The notes beneath the pieces were generated by a model. It had not been told where the DNA came from. It did no database searches and was given only the letters and a program-made list of their open reading frames with translations. DNA of 64,000 nucleotides, from the NCBI RefSeq assembly GCF_900115815.1, contig NZ_FOXV01000004.1, positions 124,001 to 188,000 of the forward strand, written 5' to 3'. Positions 33,934 to 41,809 of the stretch are shown here, piece by piece (positions within the stretch are counted from its first letter, which is position 1; each line of letters opens with the position of its first letter). Source of the DNA: Roseivivax halotolerans (lineage in GTDB: Bacteria; Pseudomonadota; Alphaproteobacteria; Rhodobacterales; Rhodobacteraceae). Made by a program: the position numbers and the translations under genes.

Positions 33934-35571
33934 TTACTCGGCGATCTTGTAGAGGTTACGCGAGTACCAGTTCTGCTCCACGTTCTCGGTGGGCCAGTTC
34001 CCGACATCGCTGTCGAGCATGTAGACGCCCGCATAATGGTAGATCGGGATCACCGGCATGTCCTCGGCGATGATCTCCTCGGCCTCGGTGTAGAGCGGCG
34101 TGGTATCCTCGGCCGTCTTCGCCTCTTCGAGAAGGGCGTCGTAGTCGGGGTTGGAGTACTTACCGTCATTGTAGCCCGAATCGGTGTCGAGCAGGTCGAG
34201 GAAGGTCGACGCCTCGTTGTAGTCACCGCACCATGCGCCGCGCGCGAGATCGAAATCCTGCTGGCCGCGTGTCTCGAGGAAGACCTTCCACTCCATGTTC
34301 GACAGGTTGGTCTCGACACCGAGCTTCTGCTTCCACATCTGGCTCATGACGACGGCGATCTTCTGGTGCGCCTCGTCGGTGTTGTAGATCATGTCGAACT
34401 CGAGCGGGTTGTCCTCGCCGTAGCCGGCCTCGGCCAGAAGCTCTTTGGCGCGTTCGTCACGCTCGGCCTGGGTCATCTCGGCCATTTCGGTCGTCGGCGG
34501 GGAGAAGCCCGCGACCGCATCGGGCGTGAAGGTATAAGCCGGCGGCCAGCCCCCGCCCTTGACGTTGTTCACGATGATTTCGCGGTCGACCGCGAGCGCT
34601 AGCGCCTTGCGGACATTCGGATCCTTAAACGCCTCGGGGCCCGAATCGCTGAGGTTGAACGTGTAGTAGTAGTTGCACAGGCGCGGGAAGCTCGTTGCCT
34701 CTTCGGGGTATTCTTCGCTCAGCCGCTGGAACTGGCCGGCGGGGATCTCCGTCCGGTCGAGCTCACCTGCGAGGTAGCGTGTCAGCGCCACGTTCTCGTC
34801 GTTGATGATGAGGCCGACGGTGCGGTCGAGGATCGTCTCCTCGTTGTTCCAGTATTCCTCGTTGCGCTCGCGCACGATCCGCTCGCCGGGGCGATACTCG
34901 GTCAGAACATAGGCACCGTTCGAGACGATGTTCTCGGGCTGGGTCCAGGAATTGCCGTGCTCCTCGATCACCGATTGCGGCGTCGGGAAGGTGGTCGAGT
35001 GCGTTGTCATCTGCGCGAAATACGGCAGCGGCGTCGTCAGAGTGACTTCGAAGGTTTGCGGATCGATCGCGCGGACGCCCAGCGTGTCGGGCTCGGCATC
35101 CCCGGAGATGACCTCGGACGCGCCCTCGATGGACATCAGCTCCATGAACCACTGATACGGCGAAGCGGTCGCGGGATCGGCCGCGCGGCGCCAGGCGTAG
35201 ACGAAATCCTCGGCGGTGACCGGCTCGCCATTCGACCAGCGCGCATCTTCCCGGAGGGTGAAGGTATAGGTAAGGTTGTCGTCGCTGACCTCGTAGCCCG
35301 TGGCCACGCCCGGCACGAGGTTGCCCTGCGCGTCCTGGTTCATCAGACCTTCGAACAGGTCGCGAACGACATCGGAGCCGTCCACGTCCTCGACGATCTG
35401 CGGATCGAGGGAGCTGACATCGTCAAGCAGGCGATAGGTGAAGGTCTGGTCTTCCGCCAGTTCCTCGCCGGTTTCGGGATGCGTCTCCTGGGCGAAGGCG
35501 GCGGTGGCTGCACCGGTCAGAACGGTGCTCGACAGCAATGCCGTCAGGGTCAATCGCGCGATGCGGGTCAA
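33934..35571 (-). CDS. peptide ABC transporter substrate-binding protein (OppA/DppA type)
   Basis: A 545-residue periplasmic solute-binding protein of family 5. TTG 35571 is chosen as start because AGGGAGA lies 7 bases upstream and the product begins with a good Sec signal, TRIARLTLTALLSSTVLTGAATAAFAQ; no ATG exists close by. The family 5 signature region is FTLREDARWSNGEPVTAEDFVYAWRRAADP, and the later CNYYYTFNLSD and DVRKALALAVDRE-like NVRKALALAVDREIIV are typical of OppA. Cleavage is expected after AFA. First gene of a four-gene importer operon with oppB, oppC and the fused ATPase. Confidence 0.93.
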   Translation of the reverse strand: MTRIARLTLTALLSSTVLTGAATAAFAQETHPETGEELAEDQTFTYRLLDDVSSLDPQIVEDVDGSDVVRDLFEGLMNQDAQGNLVPGVATGYEVSDDNLTYTFTLREDARWSNGEPVTAEDFVYAWRRAADPATASPYQWFMELMSIEGASEVISGDAEPDTLGVRAIDPQTFEVTLTTPLPYFAQMTTHSTTFPTPQSVIEEHGNSWTQPENIVSNGAYVLTEYRPGERIVRERNEEYWNNEETILDRTVGLIINDENVALTRYLAGELDRTEIPAGQFQRLSEEYPEEATSFPRLCNYYYTFNLSDSGPEAFKDPNVRKALALAVDREIIVNNVKGGGWPPAYTFTPDAVAGFSPPTTEMAEMTQAERDERAKELLAEAGYGEDNPLEFDMIYNTDEAHQKIAVVMSQMWKQKLGVETNLSNMEWKVFLETRGQQDFDLARGAWCGDYNEASTFLDLLDTDSGYNDGKYSNPDYDALLEEAKTAEDTTPLYTEAEEIIAEDMPVIPIYHYAGVYMLDSDVGNWPTENVEQNWYSRNLYKIAE

Positions 35572-35785
35572 ATCTTTCTCCCTGTATCGGAAAAGGTTCT
35601 CCGGCGTCGGACCTGGAGGGTCGCGTGGCCGAAACTGCACAAAGCGTAGCAAGACCAAGAATGGCCGCAACCTAAGGAAGATCTTTACGTCGCGTCGAGC
35701 GATGTTTCGGCGGATCACTGCTGAGTGAGGCGCGACAAACGCAACGGCGGACTTGTGAAAACATCCTGGGGCGCCCGGCCGACCG
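35572..35785. other. upstream region of the peptide importer, no gene seen
   Basis: This 214-base stretch should hold the promoter of the peptide-binding protein gene on the minus strand. I saw no convincing open frame, no repeat and no clear -35/-10 pair. The adjoining bases 35786-35828 are the terminator of the complex I subunit gene. Confidence 0.4.
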
Positions 35786-35828
35786 AAAAATAAAAGAAAG
35801 CCGCGTCAGTGCTTTGCGCGACGCGGCT
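35786..35828 (-). terminator. intrinsic terminator after the NDUFS4-like gene
   Basis: On the minus strand AGCCGCGTC (35828-35820) pairs with GACGCGGCT (35807-35799) across a 12-base loop, followed by TTCTTTTATTTTT. It lies 30 bases beyond the stop codon. Confidence 0.87.
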
Positions 35829-35857
35829 CATCTGTTTGTGGGTCCGGTCGGTAACGC

Positions 35858-36169
35858 TCAGTGCGTCCAGGCCGACCGGCGGTGATAGGCGAAATTCTCC
35901 GCGTAGCCACGCGGGCGCACGTTATGCTTGCGCCGCTTCGGCTCGAAGACCTGTGCGTCGATGCCGTGATCGCGGGCATATTCCACAGCGGCTTCCTTGG
36001 TCTCGAAGGTCATCCGAACCTGCGCCTGCGTGTCATCCGACGAGGTCCAGCCCATGAGCGGATCGACCGTGCGCGGGCTTTCCGGCACGAACTCGAGAAC
36101 CCAATGCTTTGTTTTCGCCCAGCCCGAGGACATGGCCGTCTTGGCGGGCTGATAGATGCGTGCGCGCAT
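35858..36169 (-). CDS. NADH dehydrogenase accessory subunit, NDUFS4-like (ETC complex I subunit)
   Basis: A 103-residue protein matching the alphaproteobacterial homologue of mitochondrial complex I subunit NDUFS4. Landmarks are [17 protein letters not shown] at the N-terminus, [22 protein letters not shown] in the middle and [20 protein letters not shown] followed by a basic tail ([18 protein letters not shown]). In Paracoccus and mitochondria this subunit stabilises the peripheral arm of complex I. The other nuo genes are not in this window, which is usual for this gene in the group. GGAGGTCACTC precedes the ATG. It is a single-gene unit with its own terminator. Confidence 0.92.
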   Translation of the reverse strand: MRARIYQPAKTAMSSGWAKTKHWVLEFVPESPRTVDPLMGWTSSDDTQAQVRMTFETKEAAVEYARDHGIDAQVFEPKRRKHNVRPRGYAENFAYHRRSAWTH

Positions 36170-36231
36170 GAGTGACCTCCGTCTTCAAGATCGGCTTATC
36201 CGTAAAAATGGGGCGCTATGCAAGCGATGTC

Positions 36232-36272
36232 AAAGGCCGCGCGGCACCTTGTCCAGCGCACCGGCGGCCTTT
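36232..36272 (-). terminator. possible weak terminator after the GST gene
   Basis: Arms AAAGGCCG (36232-36239) and CGGCCTTT (36265-36272) are perfect complements with a 25-base GC-rich loop. On the minus strand it directly follows the GST stop at 36280, but the U-run is only three bases, so termination is uncertain. Confidence 0.35.
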
Positions 36273-36279
36273 GTGCGGC

Positions 36280-36912
36280 TCAGCCCATATCGGGCTCGGT
36301 CGCGGCGAAATCGGGATCGTCCGAGATGCTGGACCACCACTCAGACAAGCCGCCCGCTTCGAGGAACTCGTGCCGGTGCGGCGTCAGGCCGATATAGAAG
36401 ACAAGCGGCGCGAGATAGTAGTCGGCGAGGCTCACGCTGTTCCCTGCGAGCCAGGGATCATCGCCCCGGATCTCGCCGACAAGGCGCATGAAGGTCTTGG
36501 CCGTCTCGACCGTCCCGTGATGCTGCGCCTCGTCCGGGTCGCCGATGAAACCGGGGATCAGGTGATAGAAGGCCGCACCGACGAGCGCGTCATAGCCGTA
36601 ACCGTGAATGAGCGAGATGATCTCGTCCATACGCGCGCGGTCCCAGGCGTCCTCGGGCATCGCCGTGGGTCCGTCGCGGGTCGCTTCGATGTAGCGCACT
36701 ATCGCATCGGTCTCGCGGATGCGGTGCCCGTCGATATCGAGCACCGGCACCTTGCCGAAAGGGTGCCGCTCGAGATGTTCGGGTTGTTTCGGCTCGCCTT
36801 CGAGCACATCGACAGGGACCTGGTCGTACTCGACCCCCTTGCGCCGCATGACAATTCGCGTCGTTCGCACATAGGTCGACCCGTTGAAGCCGTAGAGGAT
36901 GGTCTTGGACAT
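36280..36912 (-). CDS. glutathione S-transferase family protein
   Basis: A 210-residue cytoplasmic GST-fold protein. The thioredoxin-like N-terminal domain has ILYGFNGSTYVRTTRIVMRRKGVEY, where the Ser/Thr/Tyr region would activate glutathione. The cis-Pro motif is KVPVLDIDG, and the glutathione-contacting ETDAIVRYIE follows. The helical C-terminal domain contains WLAGNSVSLADYYLAPLV, the usual N-capping box. ATG 36912 is preferred because AAAGGAGGC lies 5-8 bases upstream. The substrate is unknown; a beta- or nu-like housekeeping detoxification role is possible. Confidence 0.9.
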   Translation of the reverse strand: MSKTILYGFNGSTYVRTTRIVMRRKGVEYDQVPVDVLEGEPKQPEHLERHPFGKVPVLDIDGHRIRETDAIVRYIEATRDGPTAMPEDAWDRARMDEIISLIHGYGYDALVGAAFYHLIPGFIGDPDEAQHHGTVETAKTFMRLVGEIRGDDPWLAGNSVSLADYYLAPLVFYIGLTPHRHEFLEAGGLSEWWSSISDDPDFAATEPDMG

Positions 36913-37066
36913 GATGCCTCCTTTTCGTCGTGGTGACAGGTAGACCCGAAGACGCCGGGTTCCACTGCGAGACCGGCCCCGCTGGCCCGGCGTCCTGCAC
37001 GAGATCGTCAACGTCGTTTCGCCGCGGCGGGCCCAACCTTCCCCTAGGGAACGCTGGGACACCCAC

Positions 37067-37401
37067 ATGAAGTTCACGTCACTTTTTGCCGCAGGTCTGT
37101 CGCTGCCGGCAGCACCCGTTCTCGCGCAAGACGGCGCGCGGCATCGTGGCGGTTCCGCTCATGGTCACAATCGATCCCGAACGGGACAGTATCGCGACGA
37201 TCCGTGCGCCGCTGACCGCCCATCAGGCCGTGTTTCGCGGTGGAAGCGGAGGTGCTGTCTCGTAAGCCTCACGTCCAGCCCGTCCATGCGCATGGCAGCC
37301 ATGCGAACGTGCTCGGAGGCGACGTCGCGCTTCGCTCCCTCGTTCCACCGATCCTGTCGGCCGAGCGGCTTGCCGAGATCGCGGCAAGCTACTTCGACTG
37401 A
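37067..37401 (+). pseudogene. frameshifted remnant of a small exported protein
   Basis: Three consecutive reading frames together look like one gene of about 110 residues. Frame 1 from ATG 37067 gives a good signal peptide MKFTSLFAAGLSLPAAPVLAQ. From about 37137 the plausible continuation is one frame over (GIVAVPLMVTIDPERDSIA, then TIRAPLTAHQAVF), and that frame stops at TAA 37263. From about 37235 the third frame continues (AVEAEVLSRKPHVQPVHAHG and on to LAEIAASYFD), stopping at 37399-37401. Two single-base indels, perhaps in GCGCGCGG and near CGTGTTTCGCGG, would restore it. It ends 4 bases before the convergent transaminase stop. Either a decaying gene or two assembly errors; the family is not recognised. 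Confidence 0.55.
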
Positions 37402-37405
37402 CGTA

Positions 37406-38269
37406 TCAGATCGCGGCCTTGCGGCTTTCCTCGAGATAGATCTCGCGCAGACGGGCGGCGCGCGGACCCGGCGTGCCTTCGCCCACGGGCGTGCCGTCGA
37501 TCTCGATCACCGGCATCACGAAAGTCGAGGCAGACGTGATGAACGCCTCATCTGCCTCTTTCGCCTCGTCGATCGTGTAATTTCGCTCCTCGACCTGCAT
37601 TTGCGCCTCGCGGGCGAAGCGCAGCACCGCGGCGCGGGTAATGCCGTGCAGGATGTCGTTCGAGAGCGCACGGGTGATGATCGTGTTGCCCTTGATGATG
37701 TAGGCGTTGTTCGAGGTGCCTTCCGTAACGAAGCCGTCCTCGACCATCCAGGCGTCGTCCGCCCCGGCCTTCTTGGCCATCATCTTGCCCATCGACGGAT
37801 AGAGCAGCTGCACCGTCTTGATGTCGCGGCGGCCCCAGCGCTGGTCCTCGATGGAGATGACCTTCATACCGCGCTTTGCCGCCGGGCTGTCGGCGAGGCC
37901 GGGCTTGGACTGCGTGAAAAGGACCAGCGTCGGCTCTGTCGTCTCGGGATCGGGAAAGACGAAATCGCGGTCGGCGGGCGCGCCGCGCGTGACCTGCAGG
38001 TAGACGAGACCCTCGTCGATTTCGTTCACACGCACGAGTTCACGGTGGATCTCGAGCAGCTCGTCCATCGTCACCGGGCTCTTCATGTCGAGCTCGTCGA
38101 GCGAGCGTTGGAGCCGTTTCGCATGTCCGTCGAAGTCGATGAGCTTGCCGTCCAGAACGCTCGTCACCTCGTAGACGCCGTCCGCCATCAGGAAGGCGCG
38201 GTCGAAGATCGACACCTTGGCCTCGTGTTCAGGCAGGTACTCGCCGTTGACGTAGACGGTGCGGGTCAT
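37406..38269 (-). CDS. dat: D-amino-acid transaminase (class IV aminotransferase)
   Basis: A 287-residue PLP-dependent class IV aminotransferase, most like D-amino-acid transaminase, which exchanges amino groups between D-Ala and 2-oxoglutarate to give D-Glu and pyruvate. Features are RTVYVNGEYLPEHEAKVSIFDRAFLMADGVYEV, the PLP Lys in QRWGRRDIKTVQLLYPSM, and EGTSNNAYIIKG. Branched-chain aminotransferase and ADC lyase belong to the same fold but lack the DRAFLMADGVYEV context seen here. It follows dgcN and dgcA on the same strand, 138 bases behind dgcA. Together they would channel D-amino acids through D-Glu. Confidence 0.88.
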   Translation of the reverse strand: MTRTVYVNGEYLPEHEAKVSIFDRAFLMADGVYEVTSVLDGKLIDFDGHAKRLQRSLDELDMKSPVTMDELLEIHRELVRVNEIDEGLVYLQVTRGAPADRDFVFPDPETTEPTLVLFTQSKPGLADSPAAKRGMKVISIEDQRWGRRDIKTVQLLYPSMGKMMAKKAGADDAWMVEDGFVTEGTSNNAYIIKGNTIITRALSNDILHGITRAAVLRFAREAQMQVEERNYTIDEAKEADEAFITSASTFVMPVIEIDGTPVGEGTPGPRAARLREIYLEESRKAAI

Positions 38270-38407
38270 GGGATCGATCTCCTGAAGGTTCGGATCTCGG
38301 TTTTCACGGGCGCGGGGCGGCGCGTCAAGAGTGCGAAACTTCGCAGGCAGGCTGCTCGCGTGCGGGCGTCCAGACGTCTTGCTGTTCGATCAGGTTGACG
38401 TCTGCCC

Positions 38408-39373
38408 TCACCCCCACAGCGCCGCCGCCGGAGGATGCACACCCTCTTCGTCGAATACGAGCGGCACATCCCGGTCCTCGGCCAAGAGAAGCGGGCCATC
38501 GAGATCGGTCACCACCGCGCCTTGCGCCACGAGCACCGCCGGGGCCATCGCGAGAGACGAGCCGACCATGCAGCCGGTCATCACGTCATAGCCTTCGGCC
38601 AGCGCCTGCTCTTTCAGAAGCAGCGCCTCGGTCAGGCCGCCGGTCTTGTCGAGCTTGATGTTCACCACATCGTACTTGCCGCGCAGTCCGGGCAGCGACG
38701 CGCGATCATGGCAGCTCTCGTCGGCGCAAAGCGGCACCGGACGGTCGAGCCCGACCAGCGCCTCGTCATCGCCTGCCGGAAGGGGTTGCTCCACCAGCGC
38801 GACGCCGAGGCGCGCAAGATGCGGCGCGAGCTCCGAATAGATCTCCGTGCTCCAGCCTTCATTGGCATCGACGATGATCCGCGCCTCGGGCGCGCCGCGC
38901 CGCACGGCCTCGAGCCGGGCCATGTCGTCCTCGGTGCCGAGCTTGATCTTGAGCAGCGGTCTGTGGGCGTGTTTCCGCGCCGAGGCTTCCATCTTGTCGG
39001 GCGTATCGAGCGAGAGCGTATAGGCGGTGATCTCGGGGCCAGGCCGAGCAAGGCCCGCAAGCTCCCAGACGCGGCGACCCGCCGCCTTCGCCTCAAGATC
39101 CCAGAGCGCGCAATCGACAGCGTTCCGCGCCGCACCGGCGGGCAGCGCCTTTTGCAGGGCGGTGCGGTCGATGCCCTGCGGCAGCCCCTCGATCTCGGCG
39201 GTCACGCTGTCCAGCGTCTCGTCGTAGCGCGCATACGGCACGCATTCGCCCCAGCCTGTCACCCCGTCGCGGGTGATCCGAACGGTCAAGACCTGCGCCT
39301 CGGTGCGCGAGCCGCGGCTGATGGTGAAGGCCTCGGCCAGCCTGAACAGGTCACGGGTGACGGTGATCGTCAT
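38408..39373 (-). CDS. dgcA: N-acyl-D-glutamate racemase DgcA (enolase superfamily epimerase)
   Basis: A 321-residue enolase-superfamily protein related to L-Ala-D/L-Glu epimerase. The acid/base Lys pair is in LLKIKLG and the second Lys in VNIKLDKTGG. Metal ligands lie in IIVDANEGW, LVEQPLP and CADES. The start ATG 39373 opens MTITVTRDLFRLAEAFTISRG, normal for the family. Because it sits 25 bases behind dgcN, the most likely role is epimerising N-acetyl-D-glutamate to N-acetyl-L-glutamate in the DgcN-DgcA D-glutamate pathway described in marine bacteria. Without dgcN it would be called a murein dipeptide epimerase, which remains the alternative. Confidence 0.88.
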   Translation of the reverse strand: MTITVTRDLFRLAEAFTISRGSRTEAQVLTVRITRDGVTGWGECVPYARYDETLDSVTAEIEGLPQGIDRTALQKALPAGAARNAVDCALWDLEAKAAGRRVWELAGLARPGPEITAYTLSLDTPDKMEASARKHAHRPLLKIKLGTEDDMARLEAVRRGAPEARIIVDANEGWSTEIYSELAPHLARLGVALVEQPLPAGDDEALVGLDRPVPLCADESCHDRASLPGLRGKYDVVNIKLDKTGGLTEALLLKEQALAEGYDVMTGCMVGSSLAMAPAVLVAQGAVVTDLDGPLLLAEDRDVPLVFDEEGVHPPAAALWG

Positions 39374-39398
39374 GTTTCGTCTCCGCTCAAGGCTTGCT

Positions 39399-40400
39399 TC
39401 AGATCGTGGCCAGCGCGTCGACGAGCCTGCCTGCGCCGTGGCGATAGGGATCGACCGCGGGCAGGCCGAGCTGCTCTTCCAGACTCGCGAGATAGGATTT
39501 CGCCTCATCCTCGCCGAGCGCCTTGGTGTTGACCGAGATGCCGACCACCTCGCACTTCTCGTTCGCAACCCGCGCGAGCGCCAGGGCGAGATCGCGCAGA
39601 TCCTCGAGGCTCGGCAGCGCGTAATCGGGCAGACCGCGCATATGCGTGCGCGTCGGCTCGTGACAGAGGATCAGCGCGTCGGGCTGGCCGCCGTGAATGA
39701 GCGCCAGCGTCACCCCGGAATAGGAGATGTGGAAGAGGCTGCCCTGCCCCTCGATCACGTCCCAATGGTCGGGATCGTTGTCGGGCGTCAGCCACTCCAC
39801 GGCACCGGCCATGAAATCGGCGATCACCGCGTCGAGCGGCACGCCCTCGCCGGTGATGAGGATGCCGGTCTGGCCCGTCGCGCGGAACGAGGATTTCATG
39901 CCCCGTTCCTTCATCTCGGCATCGAGAGCGAGAGCGGTGTACATCTTGCCGATGGAGCAATCCGTGCCGACCGCAAGGACGCGCTTGCCGGTCCGCTTCT
40001 TGCCGTCGGCGATCGGATACTTGACCGTCGGGATGCGGACATCGTGCAAGGTGCGGCCGGTCTCGGCGGCCTTCGCGGCCAGCTCTTGTTCGTCGCGAAG
40101 AAGGTTGTGCAGGCCGCTGGCAAGGTCGAAGCCCTCGTCGAGCGCATCCATCAGAACGGCCTTCCACTTGTCCGAGATCACGCCGCCCCGGTTGGCGACG
40201 CCGATCACCAGCGTCTTGGCACCGGCGGCTTTCGCTTCGGCGAGGGTCATGTCCTCAAGGCCCATATCGGCATTGCAGCCCTCGAGCCGCATCTGGCCCA
40301 CGCAATTGTCGGGCCGCCAATCCTTGATCCCTTGCGCGACCTTGGCGGCAAGAGGGTCGGGCGCATCGCCCAGGAAAAGAAGATATGGCGTCTCGATCAT
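39399..40400 (-). CDS. dgcN: D-glutamate N-acetyltransferase DgcN (DUF1611 family)
   Basis: A 333-residue DUF1611-family protein. The N-terminal part starts MIETPYLLFLGDAPDPLAAKV. The C-terminal P-loop-like domain contains RVLAVGTDCSIGKMYTALAL, a Walker A variant (GTDCSIGK), then TGQTGILITGEGVPLDAVIADF, VIEGQGSLFH and ALILCHEPTRTHMRG. DgcN transfers an acetyl group to D-Glu so that the partner DgcA can racemise it, releasing L-Glu after deacetylation. ATG 40400 starts the first gene of the dgcN-dgcA-dat unit. Upstream lies a 341-base region shared with mcl1. Confidence 0.88.
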   Translation of the reverse strand: MIETPYLLFLGDAPDPLAAKVAQGIKDWRPDNCVGQMRLEGCNADMGLEDMTLAEAKAAGAKTLVIGVANRGGVISDKWKAVLMDALDEGFDLASGLHNLLRDEQELAAKAAETGRTLHDVRIPTVKYPIADGKKRTGKRVLAVGTDCSIGKMYTALALDAEMKERGMKSSFRATGQTGILITGEGVPLDAVIADFMAGAVEWLTPDNDPDHWDVIEGQGSLFHISYSGVTLALIHGGQPDALILCHEPTRTHMRGLPDYALPSLEDLRDLALALARVANEKCEVVGISVNTKALGEDEAKSYLASLEEQLGLPAVDPYRHGAGRLVDALATI

Positions 40401-40561
40401 GTCTGTCCTCCGTCGGCTTGCCGTTCGGTATCGGCGAGCCCGTTGCGAATTGCGTTCGTTTTTCATGCGCCGCAGGGCCGGTTCTGCGAATCCTGTCCCG
40501 CAAGACCGGCATCTCTGCGACGATTTTTGCGCGGGGATCGGTCTTGCCCCCGTGCGTGTCA

Positions 40562-40572
40562 TTGCGTCGCAA
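40562..40572. promoter_or_regulatory. palindromic site 1, TTGCGTCGCAA
   Basis: TTGCG and CGCAA are perfect complements around one base. It lies in the middle of the dgcN/mcl1 intergenic region. A second copy with the same core (TGCGNCGCA) is at 40687-40697. Two copies of the same dyad suggest binding of one dimeric regulator. Confidence 0.4.
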
Positions 40573-40686
40573 GGTAGACGAGGCGGCCGGGGCGGCAAGA
40601 TCCGGCGAACGCCGGTCTGCGCTCCCGCGGGAGAGCTGCCCGGAAAAGAGGCGGTCCTGCCGCGCTGCGGAAAAGCCGCTTGAATG

Positions 40687-40697
40687 CTGCGACGCAA
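40687..40697. promoter_or_regulatory. palindromic site 2, CTGCGACGCAA
   Basis: The core TGCGACGCA is a perfect dyad around one base and matches site 1 at 9 of 11 positions. It ends 45 bases before the mcl1 start, next to an AT-rich patch, which would place an operator over the promoter. TGC-N3-GCA dyads are bound by several alphaproteobacterial carbon-storage regulators such as PhaR, but the identity here is not shown. Confidence 0.4.
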
Positions 40698-40741
40698 CAT
40701 AATATCCCTCAGGCAACGCGAAACGAAAGAAGATTACCCAC

Positions 40742-41698
40742 ATGTCCTTCCGTATCCAGCCCGCTCCGCCCGCCCGCCTCAACCGATGCCAGCTTTTCGG
40801 GCCCGGCTCACGCCCGGCGATCTTCGAGAAGATGGCGGCCTCGGAGGCCGACGTCATCAATCTCGATCTCGAGGATTCGGTCGCGCCGGACGACAAGGAC
40901 ACCGCCCGGGCCAACGTCATTGCCGCTATCGGCGATATCGACTGGGGCGAGAAAACGCTCTCGGTGCGGATCAACGGGCTCGATACGCCCTATTGGTATC
41001 GCGATGTCGTGGAGATCCTCGAGCAGGCGAGCGACCGGATCGACCAGATCATGATCCCGAAAGTCGGCAATGGCGGCGATCTCTACGCGGTCGACGCGCT
41101 GGTCACGGCGGTGGAGCGCGCCAAGGGGCGCAAGAAGGCGATCGGCTTCGAGGTCATCATCGAGAGCGCTGCGGGCATTGCCCATGTTGAGGAGATCGCC
41201 GCCGCGACGCCACGCCTTCAGGCGATGAGCCTCGGCGCTGCGGATTTCGCCGCCTCGATGGGCATGGCGACAACCGGGATCGGCGGCACGCAGGAATGGT
41301 ATTACATGCACCGCGAGGGTCAGCAGTACTGGTCCGATCCCTGGCACTGGGCGCAAGCGGCCATCGTCGCGGCCTGCCGGACGCATGGCGTGTTGCCGGT
41401 CGATGGCCCGTTCGGCGATTTCTCGGACGACGAGGGCTTCCGCGCGCAGGCGCGGCGCTCGGCGACGCTCGGCATGGTCGGCAAATGGGCGATCCATCCT
41501 AAGCAGGTCGCGCTGTCGAACGAGGTTTTCACACCGTCGGAGGACGCGGTGAGCGAGGCGCGCGAGATCCTCACGGCGATGGAAGAGGCCACCAAGCGCG
41601 GCGAAGGCGCGACGGTCTACAAAGGGCGGCTCGTCGATATCGCGTCGATCAAGCAGGCCGAGGTGATCGTGCGCCAGGCGGAAATGATCGGTCTCTGA
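40742..41698 (+). CDS. mcl1: L-malyl-CoA/beta-methylmalyl-CoA lyase
   Basis: A 318-residue HpcH/citrate-lyase-family enzyme of the ethylmalonyl-CoA pathway. It cleaves beta-methylmalyl-CoA to glyoxylate and propionyl-CoA, and L-malyl-CoA to glyoxylate and acetyl-CoA. It has the same length as the Rhodobacter sphaeroides Mcl1. Landmarks are RCQLFGPGSRPAIFEKMAASEADVINLDLEDSV, with the acid residues of the Mg site, KTLSVRINGLDTPYWYRD, KKAIGFEVIIESAAGIAHVE, and the C-terminal GMVGKWAIHPKQVALSNEVFTPS. AAAGAAG lies 10 bases upstream of ATG 40742. It implies that acetate and C2 compounds are assimilated without the glyoxylate shunt; other pathway genes are not in the window. Confidence 0.94.
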   Translation: MSFRIQPAPPARLNRCQLFGPGSRPAIFEKMAASEADVINLDLEDSVAPDDKDTARANVIAAIGDIDWGEKTLSVRINGLDTPYWYRDVVEILEQASDRIDQIMIPKVGNGGDLYAVDALVTAVERAKGRKKAIGFEVIIESAAGIAHVEEIAAATPRLQAMSLGAADFAASMGMATTGIGGTQEWYYMHREGQQYWSDPWHWAQAAIVAACRTHGVLPVDGPFGDFSDDEGFRAQARRSATLGMVGKWAIHPKQVALSNEVFTPSEDAVSEAREILTAMEEATKRGEGATVYKGRLVDIASIKQAEVIVRQAEMIGL

Positions 41699-41705
41699 AG
41701 GGTTT

Positions 41706-41790
41706 CGCCTCGGGCAAAGGCCCGAGGCGACCCGCGCCGCGCCTCGGGCGCGGCGGCGAGGGCGCTGCCCTCGCGCTCCCGCGGTATTTT
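41706..41790. repeat. three adjacent perfect hairpins plus GGTATTTT tail (Rhodobacterales intergenic repeat-like)
   Basis: Three stem-loops follow in a row. CGCCTCGGGC/GCCCGAGGCG (41706-41729, 10-bp arms, 4-base loop). CCGCGCC/GGCGCGG (41732-41753, 7-bp arms). GCGAGGGC/GCCCTCGC (41756-41774, 8-bp arms, 3-base loop). CTCCCGCGGTATTTT follows. The GGCGCTGCC-CTCGCGCTCCCG-GTATTTT part resembles a short repeat often seen behind genes in Rhodobacteraceae. It lies between the convergent mcl1 and DUF4149 genes and can act as terminator for mcl1. Confidence 0.6.
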
Positions 41791-41809
41791 CGCCAATCCA
41801 AAGACAGGA

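Larger units (their letters stand above)
40401..40741. other. divergent promoter region between dgcN and mcl1, no gene seen
   Basis: A 341-base GC-rich region with no convincing reading frame. It should hold the promoters of the dgcN-dgcA-dat unit (minus) and mcl1 (plus). Two near-identical short palindromes are present and listed separately. The CATAATATCC stretch at about 40698 is the only AT-rich element close to mcl1 and may be its -10 region. Confidence 0.5.
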
